From the NCBI RefSeq assembly GCF_002909235.1, contig NZ_PHQQ01000001.1, positions 310,001 through 374,000 of the forward strand: DNA of 64,000 nucleotides, read 5' to 3'. Positions 26,079 to 34,864 of the stretch are shown here, piece after piece. The number at the start of each line of letters is the position of its first letter. Positions within the stretch are counted from its first letter, which is position 1. Source of the DNA: Arenibacter catalasegens (GTDB lineage: Bacteria; Bacteroidota; Bacteroidia; Flavobacteriales; Flavobacteriaceae). Both the position numbers and the translations under genes were made by a program. Under the pieces are notes generated by a model. It was not told the origin of the DNA and made no database searches. It saw only the letters and a list, made by a program, of their open reading frames with translations.

Positions 26079-27566
26079 ATGCCAACCTTTTTGAATAGAT
26101 CCCTTACTCTTTTAGCATCCCTAGTAATCTTGGGAAGCATTGTACAATGCAAGCAAGAACAGAGGCGTCCCAATGTCCTGTTTATTGCCGTGGATGACCT
26201 AAGAACAGAATTGGGGGCGTACGGACATCCAATTGTTCAATCGCCCAATATGGATGCACTGGCCTCTGAAGGATCCGTTTTTACAAATCACTTTGTTCAG
26301 GTCCCTACCTGTGGCGCATCAAGATACGCACTGTTAACCGGTATGCGCCCAAGCAAACCATTACATTTGAACAACAATGCCATTGAAAAGGAAATTTCCA
26401 ATGCAGCGGAAAATGACGCTCCCGAGACTTTTATCCACCATCTTAAAAGGAATGGTTATTACACTGTCGGCATTGGTAAGATAAGTCACTCTGCCGATGG
26501 CCTGGTCTACGATTATGAAGCGCCGGTATCTACTAAAAAAGAATTGCCCTTTAGTTGGAATGAGCTATTGTTTAACCCAGGGAAATGGGGTACTGGTTGG
26601 AACGCTTTTTTTGCCTATGCGAACGGAGAAAATCGGCAAAGCCTAAAAAAACAGGTAAAACCATATGAGGCAGGGGAAGTGGATGACGAGGGATACCCTG
26701 ATGGCCTGACCACCAAATTGGCCATTTCAAAACTTAGGGAACTAAAAGACAAGGATCAACCTTTCTTTATGGGCGTTGGTTTTTTTAAACCCCATTTGCC
26801 ATTTAATGCTCCAAAAAAATATTGGGACCTATACGACCGGGAGAAAATACCGCTTTCCCCTAATCCTAGTATTCCAGAGAATATAAGTTTAACAAGTCTA
26901 CATGCAAGCGGTGAATTTAATCAATATGCCTTAGGGGAGGAACATCCAAGTTTATCCGAGGCGGTCTCCAATGAATATGCAAAAAAATTACGACATGCTT
27001 ATTTAGCTTCCATTAGCTATATTGATGCGCAAATTGGGATGATTTGGGACGAATTAAAAGTACTAGGGTTGGACAAAAACACCATTATTGTGATTTGGGG
27101 AGACCACGGCTGGCATTTGGGTGATCAGCGAGTTTGGGGAAAACATACATTGTTTGAAAATGCGTTAAAAAGTGCCTTGATCATTAAATCCCCGTTTGAA
27201 GAAAATCAGACCAAAAATGTGGAATCCATTATAGAAACCGTGGATATCTACCCCACCTTAATGGAACTGTGCAATATTGGTATGAAACACAAAATAGATG
27301 GCGAAAGCTTTAGGGATAGCTTCACAGGTTCCAAACCAAGAGAAGATCAAGTGGCCTACAGCTATTTTAAAAATGGAATTTCATTGCGGACCGAAAAATA
27401 TAGATTAACCAAATATTATAGACTGGACGAACCTACCCTTGAACTTTACGATCACAACACGGACCCCTATGAGACCAAAAATATAGCCCAGATGAATCCA
27501 GACATTATTGAAGCATTAATGCCGCTGTTGGAAAAAGGGAATACTGGACTTTACGGAGGAAATTAG
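26079..27566 (+). CDS. S1-family sulfatase lipoprotein, iduronate-2-sulfatase-like
   Basis: The 495-residue protein has a lipoprotein signal (Cys24) and the metal-binding start NVLFIAVDDLRTELGAYG. The formylglycine motif is CGASR at 78-82; it is the CxAxR variant, still a valid substrate for formylglycine formation. The HGWHLGDQRVWGKHTLFE segment carries the second metal/sulfate site, and the ending ELYDHNTDPYETKNIA is typical. Overall it is closest to the iduronate-2-sulfatase-like S1 subgroup. It removes sulfate esters from glycans, probably at the cell surface or in the periplasm. The maturating enzyme is not in this window. Confidence 0.87.
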   Translation: MPTFLNRSLTLLASLVILGSIVQCKQEQRRPNVLFIAVDDLRTELGAYGHPIVQSPNMDALASEGSVFTNHFVQVPTCGASRYALLTGMRPSKPLHLNNNAIEKEISNAAENDAPETFIHHLKRNGYYTVGIGKISHSADGLVYDYEAPVSTKKELPFSWNELLFNPGKWGTGWNAFFAYANGENRQSLKKQVKPYEAGEVDDEGYPDGLTTKLAISKLRELKDKDQPFFMGVGFFKPHLPFNAPKKYWDLYDREKIPLSPNPSIPENISLTSLHASGEFNQYALGEEHPSLSEAVSNEYAKKLRHAYLASISYIDAQIGMIWDELKVLGLDKNTIIVIWGDHGWHLGDQRVWGKHTLFENALKSALIIKSPFEENQTKNVESIIETVDIYPTLMELCNIGMKHKIDGESFRDSFTGSKPREDQVAYSYFKNGISLRTEKYRLTKYYRLDEPTLELYDHNTDPYETKNIAQMNPDIIEALMPLLEKGNTGLYGGN

Positions 27567-27694
27567 AAAAAACATTGAACAATTGCCCTGAAAATAATGC
27601 TCAACGAGCTCTCTAAACTTCGCCCTTGAAACATGGATACATTAACTACCAAAAGTTTTTTGTTACTTTGTTCGCAAATACTTTAATTTAATAC

Positions 27695-28447
27695 ATGGAA
27701 ATCCTCGGAATAGATATCGGTGGCTCGGGCATAAAAGGAGCCTTAGTAAACATGGAAACAGGTGAAATGATTACGGAACGGTTTAGAATACCAACACCAA
27801 AATCGCGAAAACCAAAACCCATGGCCGAAGTAGTAGCCAAAATTGTGGAACATTTTGATTACAAAGGTCCCATTGGCTGTGGATTTCCGACCGTTATTAA
27901 AAATGGTATCTGCAAGACCCCAGGAAATCTTCATAAGAAATGGGCTGGAGTAAATGTAAACGAACTTTTTAGTGAAGCTACAGGTTTGCCTGTAAAAGTG
28001 GTCAATGATGCCGATGCCGCAGGATTTGCATCCATGAATTTTGGAGTAGGCAGAGGTAAGGAAGGTCTTGTGGTGATGATTACCATAGGGACAGGACTGG
28101 GTAGCGGTGTATTTTTTAACGGAGAATTGATTCCAAATTTTGAGTTGGGACAGATTCCGTATAAAAAATATGATAAAATTGAACTATGGGCTGCAGCTTC
28201 CGCCAAAGAAAAAGAAGGCCTTAGTTATAAAAAATGGGGTAAGCGCTTTAATGTTTTCCTGGAATTCGTTGAATTGATCGTATCGCCAGATCTTATTATT
28301 TTAGGAGGAGGAACCTCAAAAGACTGGAACGAGTTTAAAGATTATATTAGTATTGAAACCCCTGTAATACCAGCAGAATTACAAAATCATGCCGGGATTA
28401 TCGGTGCCGCCGCCGCGGCCTACAGTAAAAAGGAATTGGTACAATAA
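27695..28447 (+). CDS. ppgK: Polyphosphate glucokinase (ROK family)
   Basis: The 250-residue ROK kinase has the phosphate-binding GIDIGGSGIKGALV, GFPTVIKNG, the catalytic Asp in VVNDADAAGFA, and GTGLGSGVFFNG. The length and the ELGQIPYKKYDKIE segment, without the zinc-binding cysteine motif of other ROK enzymes, fit polyphosphate glucokinases. These phosphorylate glucose from polyphosphate or ATP. It is monocistronic: 128 bp behind the sulfatase and ending at a strong bidirectional hairpin. Confidence 0.88.
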   Translation: MEILGIDIGGSGIKGALVNMETGEMITERFRIPTPKSRKPKPMAEVVAKIVEHFDYKGPIGCGFPTVIKNGICKTPGNLHKKWAGVNVNELFSEATGLPVKVVNDADAAGFASMNFGVGRGKEGLVVMITIGTGLGSGVFFNGELIPNFELGQIPYKKYDKIELWAAASAKEKEGLSYKKWGKRFNVFLEFVELIVSPDLIILGGGTSKDWNEFKDYISIETPVIPAELQNHAGIIGAAAAAYSKKELVQ

Positions 28448-28530
28448 AGAGCATTTTCTTTAATTAAAATAACTCCATTACACCTAAGGTCTAAATAGTA
28501 TCCCTGGCCTAACTAGCGGATTTATTAGCA

Positions 28531-28570
28531 AAAAAAGGTGATTTCCAAAGATTGGAAATCACCTTTTTTT
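28531..28570. terminator. Bidirectional terminator
   Basis: Perfect 12-bp stem GGTGATTTCCAA / TTGGAAATCACC with a three-base loop, A run on the left and T run on the right, between convergent genes. Confidence 0.92.
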
Positions 28571-28580
28571 TATCCTTATT

Positions 28581-29480
28581 TTACAATCCTTCTATCAGCT
28601 TAGCGCCTTGAGGGCGTTTAAAGAAATCTTCTTCTAATTGATTTTGGAATTCAATATCACTGAGTTCGATAGTTGTAATAGGCTCACCGGTTGGTTGTCC
28701 GTCTTCAGTTGACCAATACGTATTAAATTTCAGTGGCAAATTAACACCGTTAATAGTTTTACGGTCGACCAAATCCATAATTTTTTCCGGATTATTTCCG
28801 CCATTGGGAAAATACCCTGGGTATGACACTATATATCTAAGCGCAGATAACAAATGTGTTTTGGCATCAAGGTATAATATATAATAATCATCTGGAGCAT
28901 CCCCAGTACCGGAAGCGAAGGTTACCTTAACCACATCCTGCGGTGCATCCTTATAATTAGTTCCCGGCAACAATTCCAAATTAACACCTTCACCATCCAA
29001 AACAAGAGGTTGTGCGGCTAGATACAGAGGAGTTAATGCCCAAAACCTCATATTATATTTAAAAGAAGTACTGTCCTTAGCCTTAACCCAAGCATTTTCA
29101 CCATCCCATCCAAAAATTGCCGTACTATCGGTTGCACTACTATGCCTTGCTTTGTTACTCCAGGTATCAATAGTTTGGTAGGTATCGCGAGGTACCGAAC
29201 CATCCAATGGCTGATAATTAAATCTAAAAGACAAATAGCCATTACTATACCACTTAAACAAGCCTCCATGTGCTTCCATTGATTTCCAAACAACTTTCCC
29301 TGCCTCGGTAGCATTTAGTCGCTCATGGGCTTTATCCACTCTTTTTTGTACCCAGGATTCGGGTATCTTATATTCGGAAATTGATTCGACTACAACTGCA
29401 TCTGTTTTAGGCCGTTGCTCTTTACAGGCGCCAATAGTCAACAATAAAACTGAAACAACAAAAAACAAATTCTTATTCAT
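28581..29480 (-). CDS. Lipoprotein of unknown function, possibly LolA-like fold
   Basis: The protein is 299 residues from the ATG at 29480; a further start at 29489 adds only MMI. The lipobox is TIGAC, with Cys19. The mature protein opens with a helical stretch and then has many strands: GYLSFRFNYQPLDGSVPRDT, DSTAIFGWDGENAWV, DDYYILYLDAKTHLL and a final DIEFQNQLEEDFFKRP. The order of strands recalls LolA/LppX-type lipid-binding lipoproteins ('outer-membrane lipoprotein-sorting' style), but no diagnostic residue supports this. It is convergent with ppgK and lies behind typA, whose terminator separates them. Confidence 0.65.
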   Translation of the reverse strand: MNKNLFFVVSVLLLTIGACKEQRPKTDAVVVESISEYKIPESWVQKRVDKAHERLNATEAGKVVWKSMEAHGGLFKWYSNGYLSFRFNYQPLDGSVPRDTYQTIDTWSNKARHSSATDSTAIFGWDGENAWVKAKDSTSFKYNMRFWALTPLYLAAQPLVLDGEGVNLELLPGTNYKDAPQDVVKVTFASGTGDAPDDYYILYLDAKTHLLSALRYIVSYPGYFPNGGNNPEKIMDLVDRKTINGVNLPLKFNTYWSTEDGQPTGEPITTIELSDIEFQNQLEEDFFKRPQGAKLIEGL

Positions 29481-29544
29481 AATCATCATTCTTAAATTAA
29501 AATCGACTTAGTCGGTAATTACCATGATACCTTTCAAAAAGTTC

Positions 29545-29580
29545 TAAAAAAAAATCCCAAGATTAATACCTTGGGATTTT
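29545..29580 (-). terminator. Terminator of typA
   Basis: Perfect 11-bp stem AAAATCCCAAG / CTTGGGATTTT with an 8-base loop; on the minus strand it is followed by a T run. It lies 22 bp past the typA stop. Confidence 0.9.
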
Positions 29581-29601
29581 CAATTCAGCTCACCTAATAG
29601 A

Positions 29602-31401
29602 TTAGGCTATTTTATTTCGCTTACGTTCATTTTCTGTTAAATATATTTTCCTTAAACGGATATGTTTAGGAGTTACCTCTACATATTCATCTTTTTGAAT
29701 ATATTCCAACGCCTCCTCCAATGAAAATTTAATAGCAGGGACTATTTTTGCCTTATCATCCGCTCCCGAAGAACGTACGTTAGACATTTTCTTCGTTTTG
29801 GTAATATTCACGGTCATATCATCACCTCTTGAATTTTCACCAATAACTTGACCCTCGTATATATCTTCTCCTGGCTCAACAAAAAACTTACCTCTATCTT
29901 GTAATTTATCTATAGAATAAGGAATGGATTTTCCCAATTCCATTGAAACTAATGAACCATTTTGACGTTGAGGAATATCTCCTTTCATGGGTTGGTATTC
30001 TAAAAATCTATGTGACATTATAGCTTCACCAGCTGTAGCCGTCAACAATTGATTTCTTAAACCAATAATACCTCTTGATGGAATCAAGAATTCGCAAATC
30101 ATACGATTTCCTTTAGCTTCCATACTGGTCATCTCCCCTTTTCGGATAGACACCATTTCAACAGCCCTTCCGGAAACTTCTTCAGGTAGATCAATAGTTA
30201 ATTGCTCAATTGGCTCACATTTTTTTCCATCAATTTCCTTTATAATAACCTGTGGCTGACCAATTTGCATTTCGTAACCTTCACGACGCATTGTCTCTAT
30301 TAATACTGATAAATGCAATACACCTCTACCAAATACTAAAAATTTATCAGCACTATCAGTAGCATTAACACGCAATGCCAAGTTTTTTTCTAGCTCTCGC
30401 GCTAAACGGTCTTTAATATGACGAGAAGTAACAAATTTACCATCCTTACCAAAAAACGGACTGTCGTTGATGGTAAACAACATACTCATAGTTGGCTCAT
30501 CAATTGCAATTGTTTTTAAGCCTTCTGGATTTTCAATATCAGCAACAGTATCTCCAATTTCGAATCCTTCTATACCTACCAAGGCACAAATATCTCCAGT
30601 GGCTACTTCTTGAACCTTTAATCGGCCCATTCCTTCGAAGATATATAGTTCCTTAATTTTTGTTTTTACAATACTTCCGTCTCTTTTTACCAAAGAAACT
30701 TGTTGTCCTTCTTTTAAAGTACCTCTTTGCAATCTACCTATAGCGATCCTACCGGTAAAAGAAGAGAAATCCAAAGAAGTAATCAACATTTGCGTATTCC
30801 CTTCCTTAGCTTCAAAGGTTGGGATATGCTCAATGACCATATCCAATAACGGCTCTATATTTTCTGTCTGATTTTTCCAATCATCACTCATCCAATTGTT
30901 CTTTGCAGAACCGTATACCGTTGGAAAATCCAATTGCCATTCTTCTGCACCCAATTCGTACATAAGATCAAAAACTTTCTCATGCACTTCCTCTGGGGTA
31001 CAGTTTTCCTTGTCCACTTTATTGATTACCACACAAGGCTTAAGCCCTAAATCTATTGCCTTTTGCAACACAAAACGGGTTTGCGGCATAGGACCCTCGA
31101 AGGCATCTACCAACAAAAGCACACCATCTGCCATATTAAGAACACGTTCTACTTCACCACCAAAATCGGCGTGACCAGGGGTATCGATAATGTTGATCTT
31201 AGTATCCTTGTAAACCACGGAAACATTCTTTGAGGTAATTGTAATACCCCTTTCACGTTCCAAGTCATTGTTGTCCAAAATTAGGTCTCCAGTATTCTGA
31301 TTCTCCCTAAACAATTGACAGTGATACATAATTTTATCCACCAAGGTAGTTTTACCGTGGTCAACGTGGGCTATAATAGCTATGTTTTTTGTTGCTCCCA
31401 T
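29602..31401 (-). CDS. typA: Ribosome-associated translational GTPase TypA/BipA
   Basis: The 599-residue GTPase has G1 AHVDHGKTTL, G3 DTPGHADFGGEVERVL and G4 NKVDKE. EF-G-like domains II, III and V follow, and then the TypA-specific C-terminal domain with ENSRGDDMTVNITKTKKMSNVRSSGADD. TypA acts on the 70S ribosome and 50S assembly, especially in cold or stress. Length is typical. It is monocistronic with its own terminator; kdsA is divergent. Confidence 0.97.
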   Translation of the reverse strand: MGATKNIAIIAHVDHGKTTLVDKIMYHCQLFRENQNTGDLILDNNDLERERGITITSKNVSVVYKDTKINIIDTPGHADFGGEVERVLNMADGVLLLVDAFEGPMPQTRFVLQKAIDLGLKPCVVINKVDKENCTPEEVHEKVFDLMYELGAEEWQLDFPTVYGSAKNNWMSDDWKNQTENIEPLLDMVIEHIPTFEAKEGNTQMLITSLDFSSFTGRIAIGRLQRGTLKEGQQVSLVKRDGSIVKTKIKELYIFEGMGRLKVQEVATGDICALVGIEGFEIGDTVADIENPEGLKTIAIDEPTMSMLFTINDSPFFGKDGKFVTSRHIKDRLARELEKNLALRVNATDSADKFLVFGRGVLHLSVLIETMRREGYEMQIGQPQVIIKEIDGKKCEPIEQLTIDLPEEVSGRAVEMVSIRKGEMTSMEAKGNRMICEFLIPSRGIIGLRNQLLTATAGEAIMSHRFLEYQPMKGDIPQRQNGSLVSMELGKSIPYSIDKLQDRGKFFVEPGEDIYEGQVIGENSRGDDMTVNITKTKKMSNVRSSGADDKAKIVPAIKFSLEEALEYIQKDEYVEVTPKHIRLRKIYLTENERKRNKIA

Positions 31402-31545
31402 AATATGATTTTAAACGCATCTAAGCACCCTAAATGCGGGCGCAAAGATACTCATTTTTTTTACGCCAACTACAAAAGCCCAATTTTTCTTATCTTATTG
31501 ATATTGAAGTAGTTTTACAAAATACTAATAACACCCAAATTCCAC

Positions 31546-31553
31546 TATCTTTG
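31546..31553 (+). promoter_or_regulatory. -7 box (TATCTTTG) before kdsA
   Basis: Exact TAnnTTTG match 17 bp before the kdsA ATG, giving a very short leader. The -33 region has no clear TTTG. Confidence 0.55.
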
Positions 31554-31570
31554 TATAAAAATTAGGACCA

Positions 31571-32389
31571 ATGAATTTAGAGCTCGTTCCTCAACTTAAA
31601 CATACTAAAAGCAACAACTTTTTTTTACTTTGTGGCCCATGTGCCATTGAAGGGGAAGAAATGGCGATGCGAATTGCGGAAAAGGTAGTATCTATTACCG
31701 ATAAATTGAATATTCCCTATGTTTTTAAGGGCAGTTTTAAAAAGGCCAATCGAAGCAGAGTAGACTCCTTTACCGGTATTGGGGATGAAAAGGCCCTAAA
31801 AATCTTAAGAAAAGTGTCAGAAACTTTTAAGGTACCTACTATTACGGATATTCATGAAATTTCAGATGCCCATATGGCCGCAGAATATGTCGACATCCTG
31901 CAAATACCTGCATTTTTGGTGCGTCAGACCGATTTAGTTGTTGCGGCAGCAGAAACTGGAAAAGTGATCAACCTAAAAAAGGGCCAGTTTATGAGCCCGG
32001 AAAGCATGAAGCACGCGGTACAAAAAGTACTTGACTCCAAGAATGAACAAGTTTTGATTACCGATAGGGGGACTATGTTTGGCTATCAAGATATGGTGGT
32101 AGATTTCCGTGGCATTCCTACCATGAAACAATATGCCCCCGTGGTATTGGACGTTACCCATTCCTTACAACAGCCCAATCAATCGTCCGGGGTTACAGGT
32201 GGAAGACCGGATATGATCGAGACCATAGCCCGTGCAGGAATTGTCACAGGTGCTGACGGTATTTTTATGGAAACCCACTTTGACCCTGCTAATGCCAAAA
32301 GTGATGGTGCCAATATGTTGCATTTGGATTATTTGGAAAAATTATTGACCAATTTGGTGGCGATTCGTAAAACGGTAAATTCCCTATAA
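31571..32389 (+). CDS. kdsA: 3-deoxy-8-phosphooctulonate (KDO8P) synthase
   Basis: The 272-residue enzyme condenses phosphoenolpyruvate with arabinose 5-phosphate for lipopolysaccharide inner core. It has FFLLCGPCAIEG at 17-28, SFKKANRSR, the ILQIPAFLVRQTD strand and VTHSLQQPNQ. At the position that separates the two KDO8P synthase classes it has Cys24 (GPCAIE) rather than Asn, so it should belong to the metal-dependent class. Length is typical. It appears monocistronic, ending close to a decayed AraC fragment and a hairpin. Confidence 0.95.
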   Translation: MNLELVPQLKHTKSNNFFLLCGPCAIEGEEMAMRIAEKVVSITDKLNIPYVFKGSFKKANRSRVDSFTGIGDEKALKILRKVSETFKVPTITDIHEISDAHMAAEYVDILQIPAFLVRQTDLVVAAAETGKVINLKKGQFMSPESMKHAVQKVLDSKNEQVLITDRGTMFGYQDMVVDFRGIPTMKQYAPVVLDVTHSLQQPNQSSGVTGGRPDMIETIARAGIVTGADGIFMETHFDPANAKSDGANMLHLDYLEKLLTNLVAIRKTVNSL

Positions 32390-32461
32390 TTCCTGCTTAA
32401 ACTCTTTTGGGGTTTTATTAAAATATTTTTTAAATGCCGCACTAAAATGTGTGGCATTTTT
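32384..32461 (-). pseudogene. Remnant C-terminus of an AraC-family regulator
   Basis: Read on the minus strand, this stretch encodes ATHFSAAFKKYF then NKTPKEFKQEL and a stop at 32384-32386. That is the end of the second helix-turn-helix of AraC/XylS regulators (usual form: SxFSRxFKKxFGxTPxEFR). Further upstream on that strand the likeness ends (at about 32462) and a stop occurs at 32525-32527, so the body of the gene is gone. The fragment overlaps the last bases of kdsA and also forms the hairpin that probably terminates kdsA. Confidence 0.6.
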
Positions 32462-32463
32462 TA
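32432..32463 (+). terminator. Probable kdsA terminator
   Basis: Stem AAATGCCGCAC / GTGTGGCATTT with one G-T wobble, then six T. It lies 43 bp past the kdsA stop and inside the AraC remnant. Confidence 0.7.
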
Positions 32464-32696
32464 TTACCGTTATGATGTAATAATGAAAAGATAACTTAAA
32501 GATTCCGAACAATAAATAGATTACCTATTCATCAACTAATCTAATCAACAAGCGCCAACTGAGCATATATTCTTTATTCTTACAAGTCATTTAGTTGGCA
32601 TTTGTGCGTTAAAAACATAAATTTGTCATTGGCCCAGCCTGTTATGCTAATAAAAATTGAAACAGGAATAATTGATGTTCACCCTAATCCATACCT
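32464..32696. other. Intergenic stretch before the second sulfatase
   Basis: No gene seen. Together with the AraC remnant it makes up the 307-bp gap after kdsA; it should contain the sulfatase promoter, but no TAnnTTTG box stands out. Confidence 0.4.
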
Positions 32697-34304
32697 ATGA
32701 ATCGCATACTATTTTATCTCTTTTTTTGTGGAACTTCAATATTGATGGTATCCTGTAAAGAGGAATCCAAAGATGTAACCCAAACAAAACCCAATATTAT
32801 TTTCATCATGTCAGATGATCATGCCTACCAAGCTATTAGCGCATATGATGATCGGCTTATCCAAACGCCAAATATAGACCGTATCGCCAAGCAAGGTATG
32901 CTCTTTACCAATGCCAGTGTTACCAACTCTATATGCGCACCTTCCCGTGCCGTTATCCTAACCGGAAAGCACAGTCATATTAATGGAAAAATAGACAACC
33001 TCTCCCCTTTTGACACCACCAATGTCACCTTTCCGCAATTATTACAGAAAGCAGGCTACCAAACCGCTATGTTCGGGAAACTTCACTTTGGCAACAATCC
33101 AAAGGGTTTTGACGAATTTAAAATATTACCTGGTCAAGGAGATTATTACAACCCACGATTTATTACTGCCACTGGCGACACGACTATTACCGGTTATGTT
33201 ACCGATATTACCACCGACCTCACCATGGATTGGCTACAAAATCGTAGGGATGCCAAAAAACCCTTTATGTTGATGTATTTGCACAAAGCACCGCATAGGT
33301 CCTGGATGCCTGCCCCAAGACATTACAAAGAATTTACAAAAAAGACCTATCCTTTACCAGCTACTTTGTTCGATGATTATGCAAGCCGTGAAACTACGGC
33401 AGGACCTGCAGAAATGAACATCCTTAAGCATATGACGTTGCGCTATGACCTAAAAATAACGGATGCCGTACTGGACGAATTAAATATTGAGGAACATTTG
33501 GGCATTGGAGGTCTAAATAAATTTAATCCAGAACAGAGAGCGGAATGGGACAAAGTATACGGCCCCATTAATGAGGCATTTAAAAAAGAGTACGGTAACA
33601 TGAACGATTCTACCCTAATGGTCTGGAAATACCAACGGTATATGCAGGATTATTTAGGGACCATTGCAGCTGTAGACGAAAACGTAGGTAGGGTCTTGGA
33701 TTATTTGGATGACGAAGGATTGGCAGAAAACACCTTGGTGGTATACACCTCGGATCAAGGTTTTTACCTAGGGGAACACGGCTGGTTCGACAAACGCTTT
33801 ATGTACGATGAATCCTTTAAAACACCGCTACTTATCAAATGGCCCAATGTTATAAAACCAGGAACTACAGAAGATGAAATGGTACAAAATCTGGATTTCG
33901 CACAAACCTTTCTCGAAATTGCAGGCGTAGTTCCACCAGAAGACATGCAAGGAAAAAGTTTAGTGCCGCTATTTAAAGGTGAAAAGGAAAAATGGGATAG
34001 AGAGGCTGTTTACTACCATTATTATGAATACCCTGCCGAACACGCCGTAAAGCGTCATTATGGCATTGCCACCAAAGAGTTTAAATTGATTCACTTTTAC
34101 TACGATGTGGATGTATGGGAACTCTACGATCGTAAAAAGGATCCACAGGAACTTAACAATGTATTTAATGATCCGGATTATGCTGTAGTGGTTTCTGAAA
34201 TGAAGGATAAACTAACCGAATTGCGTAAAGAATACAAGGATTCCGATTCTTTGAGCAACCAGTATATCCAACTTTATAAGGACAAAGGCTTGATTGAGGA
34301 GTAG
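32697..34304 (+). CDS. S1-family sulfatase lipoprotein, N-acetylglucosamine-6-sulfatase-like
   Basis: The 535-residue protein has a lipoprotein signal (MVSC, Cys20) and NIIFIMSDDHAYQAISAY for metal binding. The canonical formylglycine motif CAPSR is at 80-84, followed by AVILTGKHSHINGK. LYLHKAPHRSWMPAPRHY and YTSDQGFYLGEHGWFDKRFMYDESFKTPLLIKWP are strongly typical of the S1 group that contains GlcNAc-6-sulfatases and related polysaccharide sulfatases. It should release sulfate from marine glycans in the periplasm or at the surface. Its stop codon is the first unit of a tandem heptamer repeat. Confidence 0.9.
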   Translation: MNRILFYLFFCGTSILMVSCKEESKDVTQTKPNIIFIMSDDHAYQAISAYDDRLIQTPNIDRIAKQGMLFTNASVTNSICAPSRAVILTGKHSHINGKIDNLSPFDTTNVTFPQLLQKAGYQTAMFGKLHFGNNPKGFDEFKILPGQGDYYNPRFITATGDTTITGYVTDITTDLTMDWLQNRRDAKKPFMLMYLHKAPHRSWMPAPRHYKEFTKKTYPLPATLFDDYASRETTAGPAEMNILKHMTLRYDLKITDAVLDELNIEEHLGIGGLNKFNPEQRAEWDKVYGPINEAFKKEYGNMNDSTLMVWKYQRYMQDYLGTIAAVDENVGRVLDYLDDEGLAENTLVVYTSDQGFYLGEHGWFDKRFMYDESFKTPLLIKWPNVIKPGTTEDEMVQNLDFAQTFLEIAGVVPPEDMQGKSLVPLFKGEKEKWDREAVYYHYYEYPAEHAVKRHYGIATKEFKLIHFYYDVDVWELYDRKKDPQELNNVFNDPDYAVVVSEMKDKLTELRKEYKDSDSLSNQYIQLYKDKGLIEE

Positions 34305-34346
34305 TCAGTAGTCAGTAGTCAGTAGTCAGTAGTCAGTAGTCAGTAG
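34302..34346 (+). repeat. Tandem heptamer (TAGTCAG) x6.4 starting at a stop codon
   Basis: Six full copies and a partial one of TAGTCAG, with no mismatch. The first TAG is the stop of the sulfatase gene. A perfect array implies recent slippage or recombination. Confidence 0.95.
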
Positions 34347-34411
34347 CAAAAAAATAAAAAAAAGTAATTTCAGGCTTATTTATTAGCAATACTAACTTTA
34401 TAACTAGAGCA

Positions 34412-34771
34412 CTATTTCCAAAACTTTTTATCCTTGACGCTATAAGCATCCTGCAAGACTTCTGTTAAGACGATACTATCAATTTCTTCTAGGGATTTAT
34501 ACCGAAGGGATTTCATCATTTTTCTGCCAGTGGTGGTCATTTGGCCCAAATGCTGGGTTAAATGGGCTGCATTCCAAAACCCAAGATCCACATAGTCCTT
34601 GCTTTGATTTAAGTAGCAAAAGGGTTTGCCGTTCAGGTAATAAAAAGGGATTTTGTATTTATATTTTAGTTCCGCCTCCGGCACAGTACCCTCAATGACC
34701 GTTTGTAGATAAAGTAATATACTTCTATAGGGTTCGGGTTGATGTTGAATATATTCTTCAGACGGGTTCAT
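34412..34771 (-). CDS. DUF1801-type small protein (YdhG-like)
   Basis: The protein is 119 residues from the ATG at 34771 (MNPSEEYIQ). The frame runs on to 34837, but the extra part is not like the family. The protein has YILxQPEPYRSILLYLQTVI, AELKYKYKIPFYYLNGKPFCYL and a late segment MMKSLRYKSLEEID, the pattern of DUF1801/YdhG proteins. The fold is a small alpha/beta domain and the function is unknown. It is divergent from the PHP-domain gene; 93 bp lie between the two starts. Confidence 0.8.
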   Translation of the reverse strand: MNPSEEYIQHQPEPYRSILLYLQTVIEGTVPEAELKYKYKIPFYYLNGKPFCYLNQSKDYVDLGFWNAAHLTQHLGQMTTTGRKMMKSLRYKSLEEIDSIVLTEVLQDAYSVKDKKFWK

Positions 34772-34864
34772 TGCCAAGCTAAATTTACCTTTTATTAACC
34801 AAATGAACATATTTTTATTTATTTTCAAGGATTCCAATCACTTATTATTGAAAAAAATTACAAA

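Noticed and set aside
34302-34346. Tandem repeats as a CRISPR array
   Set aside because: The unit is 7 bp without spacers; it is a simple tandem repeat.
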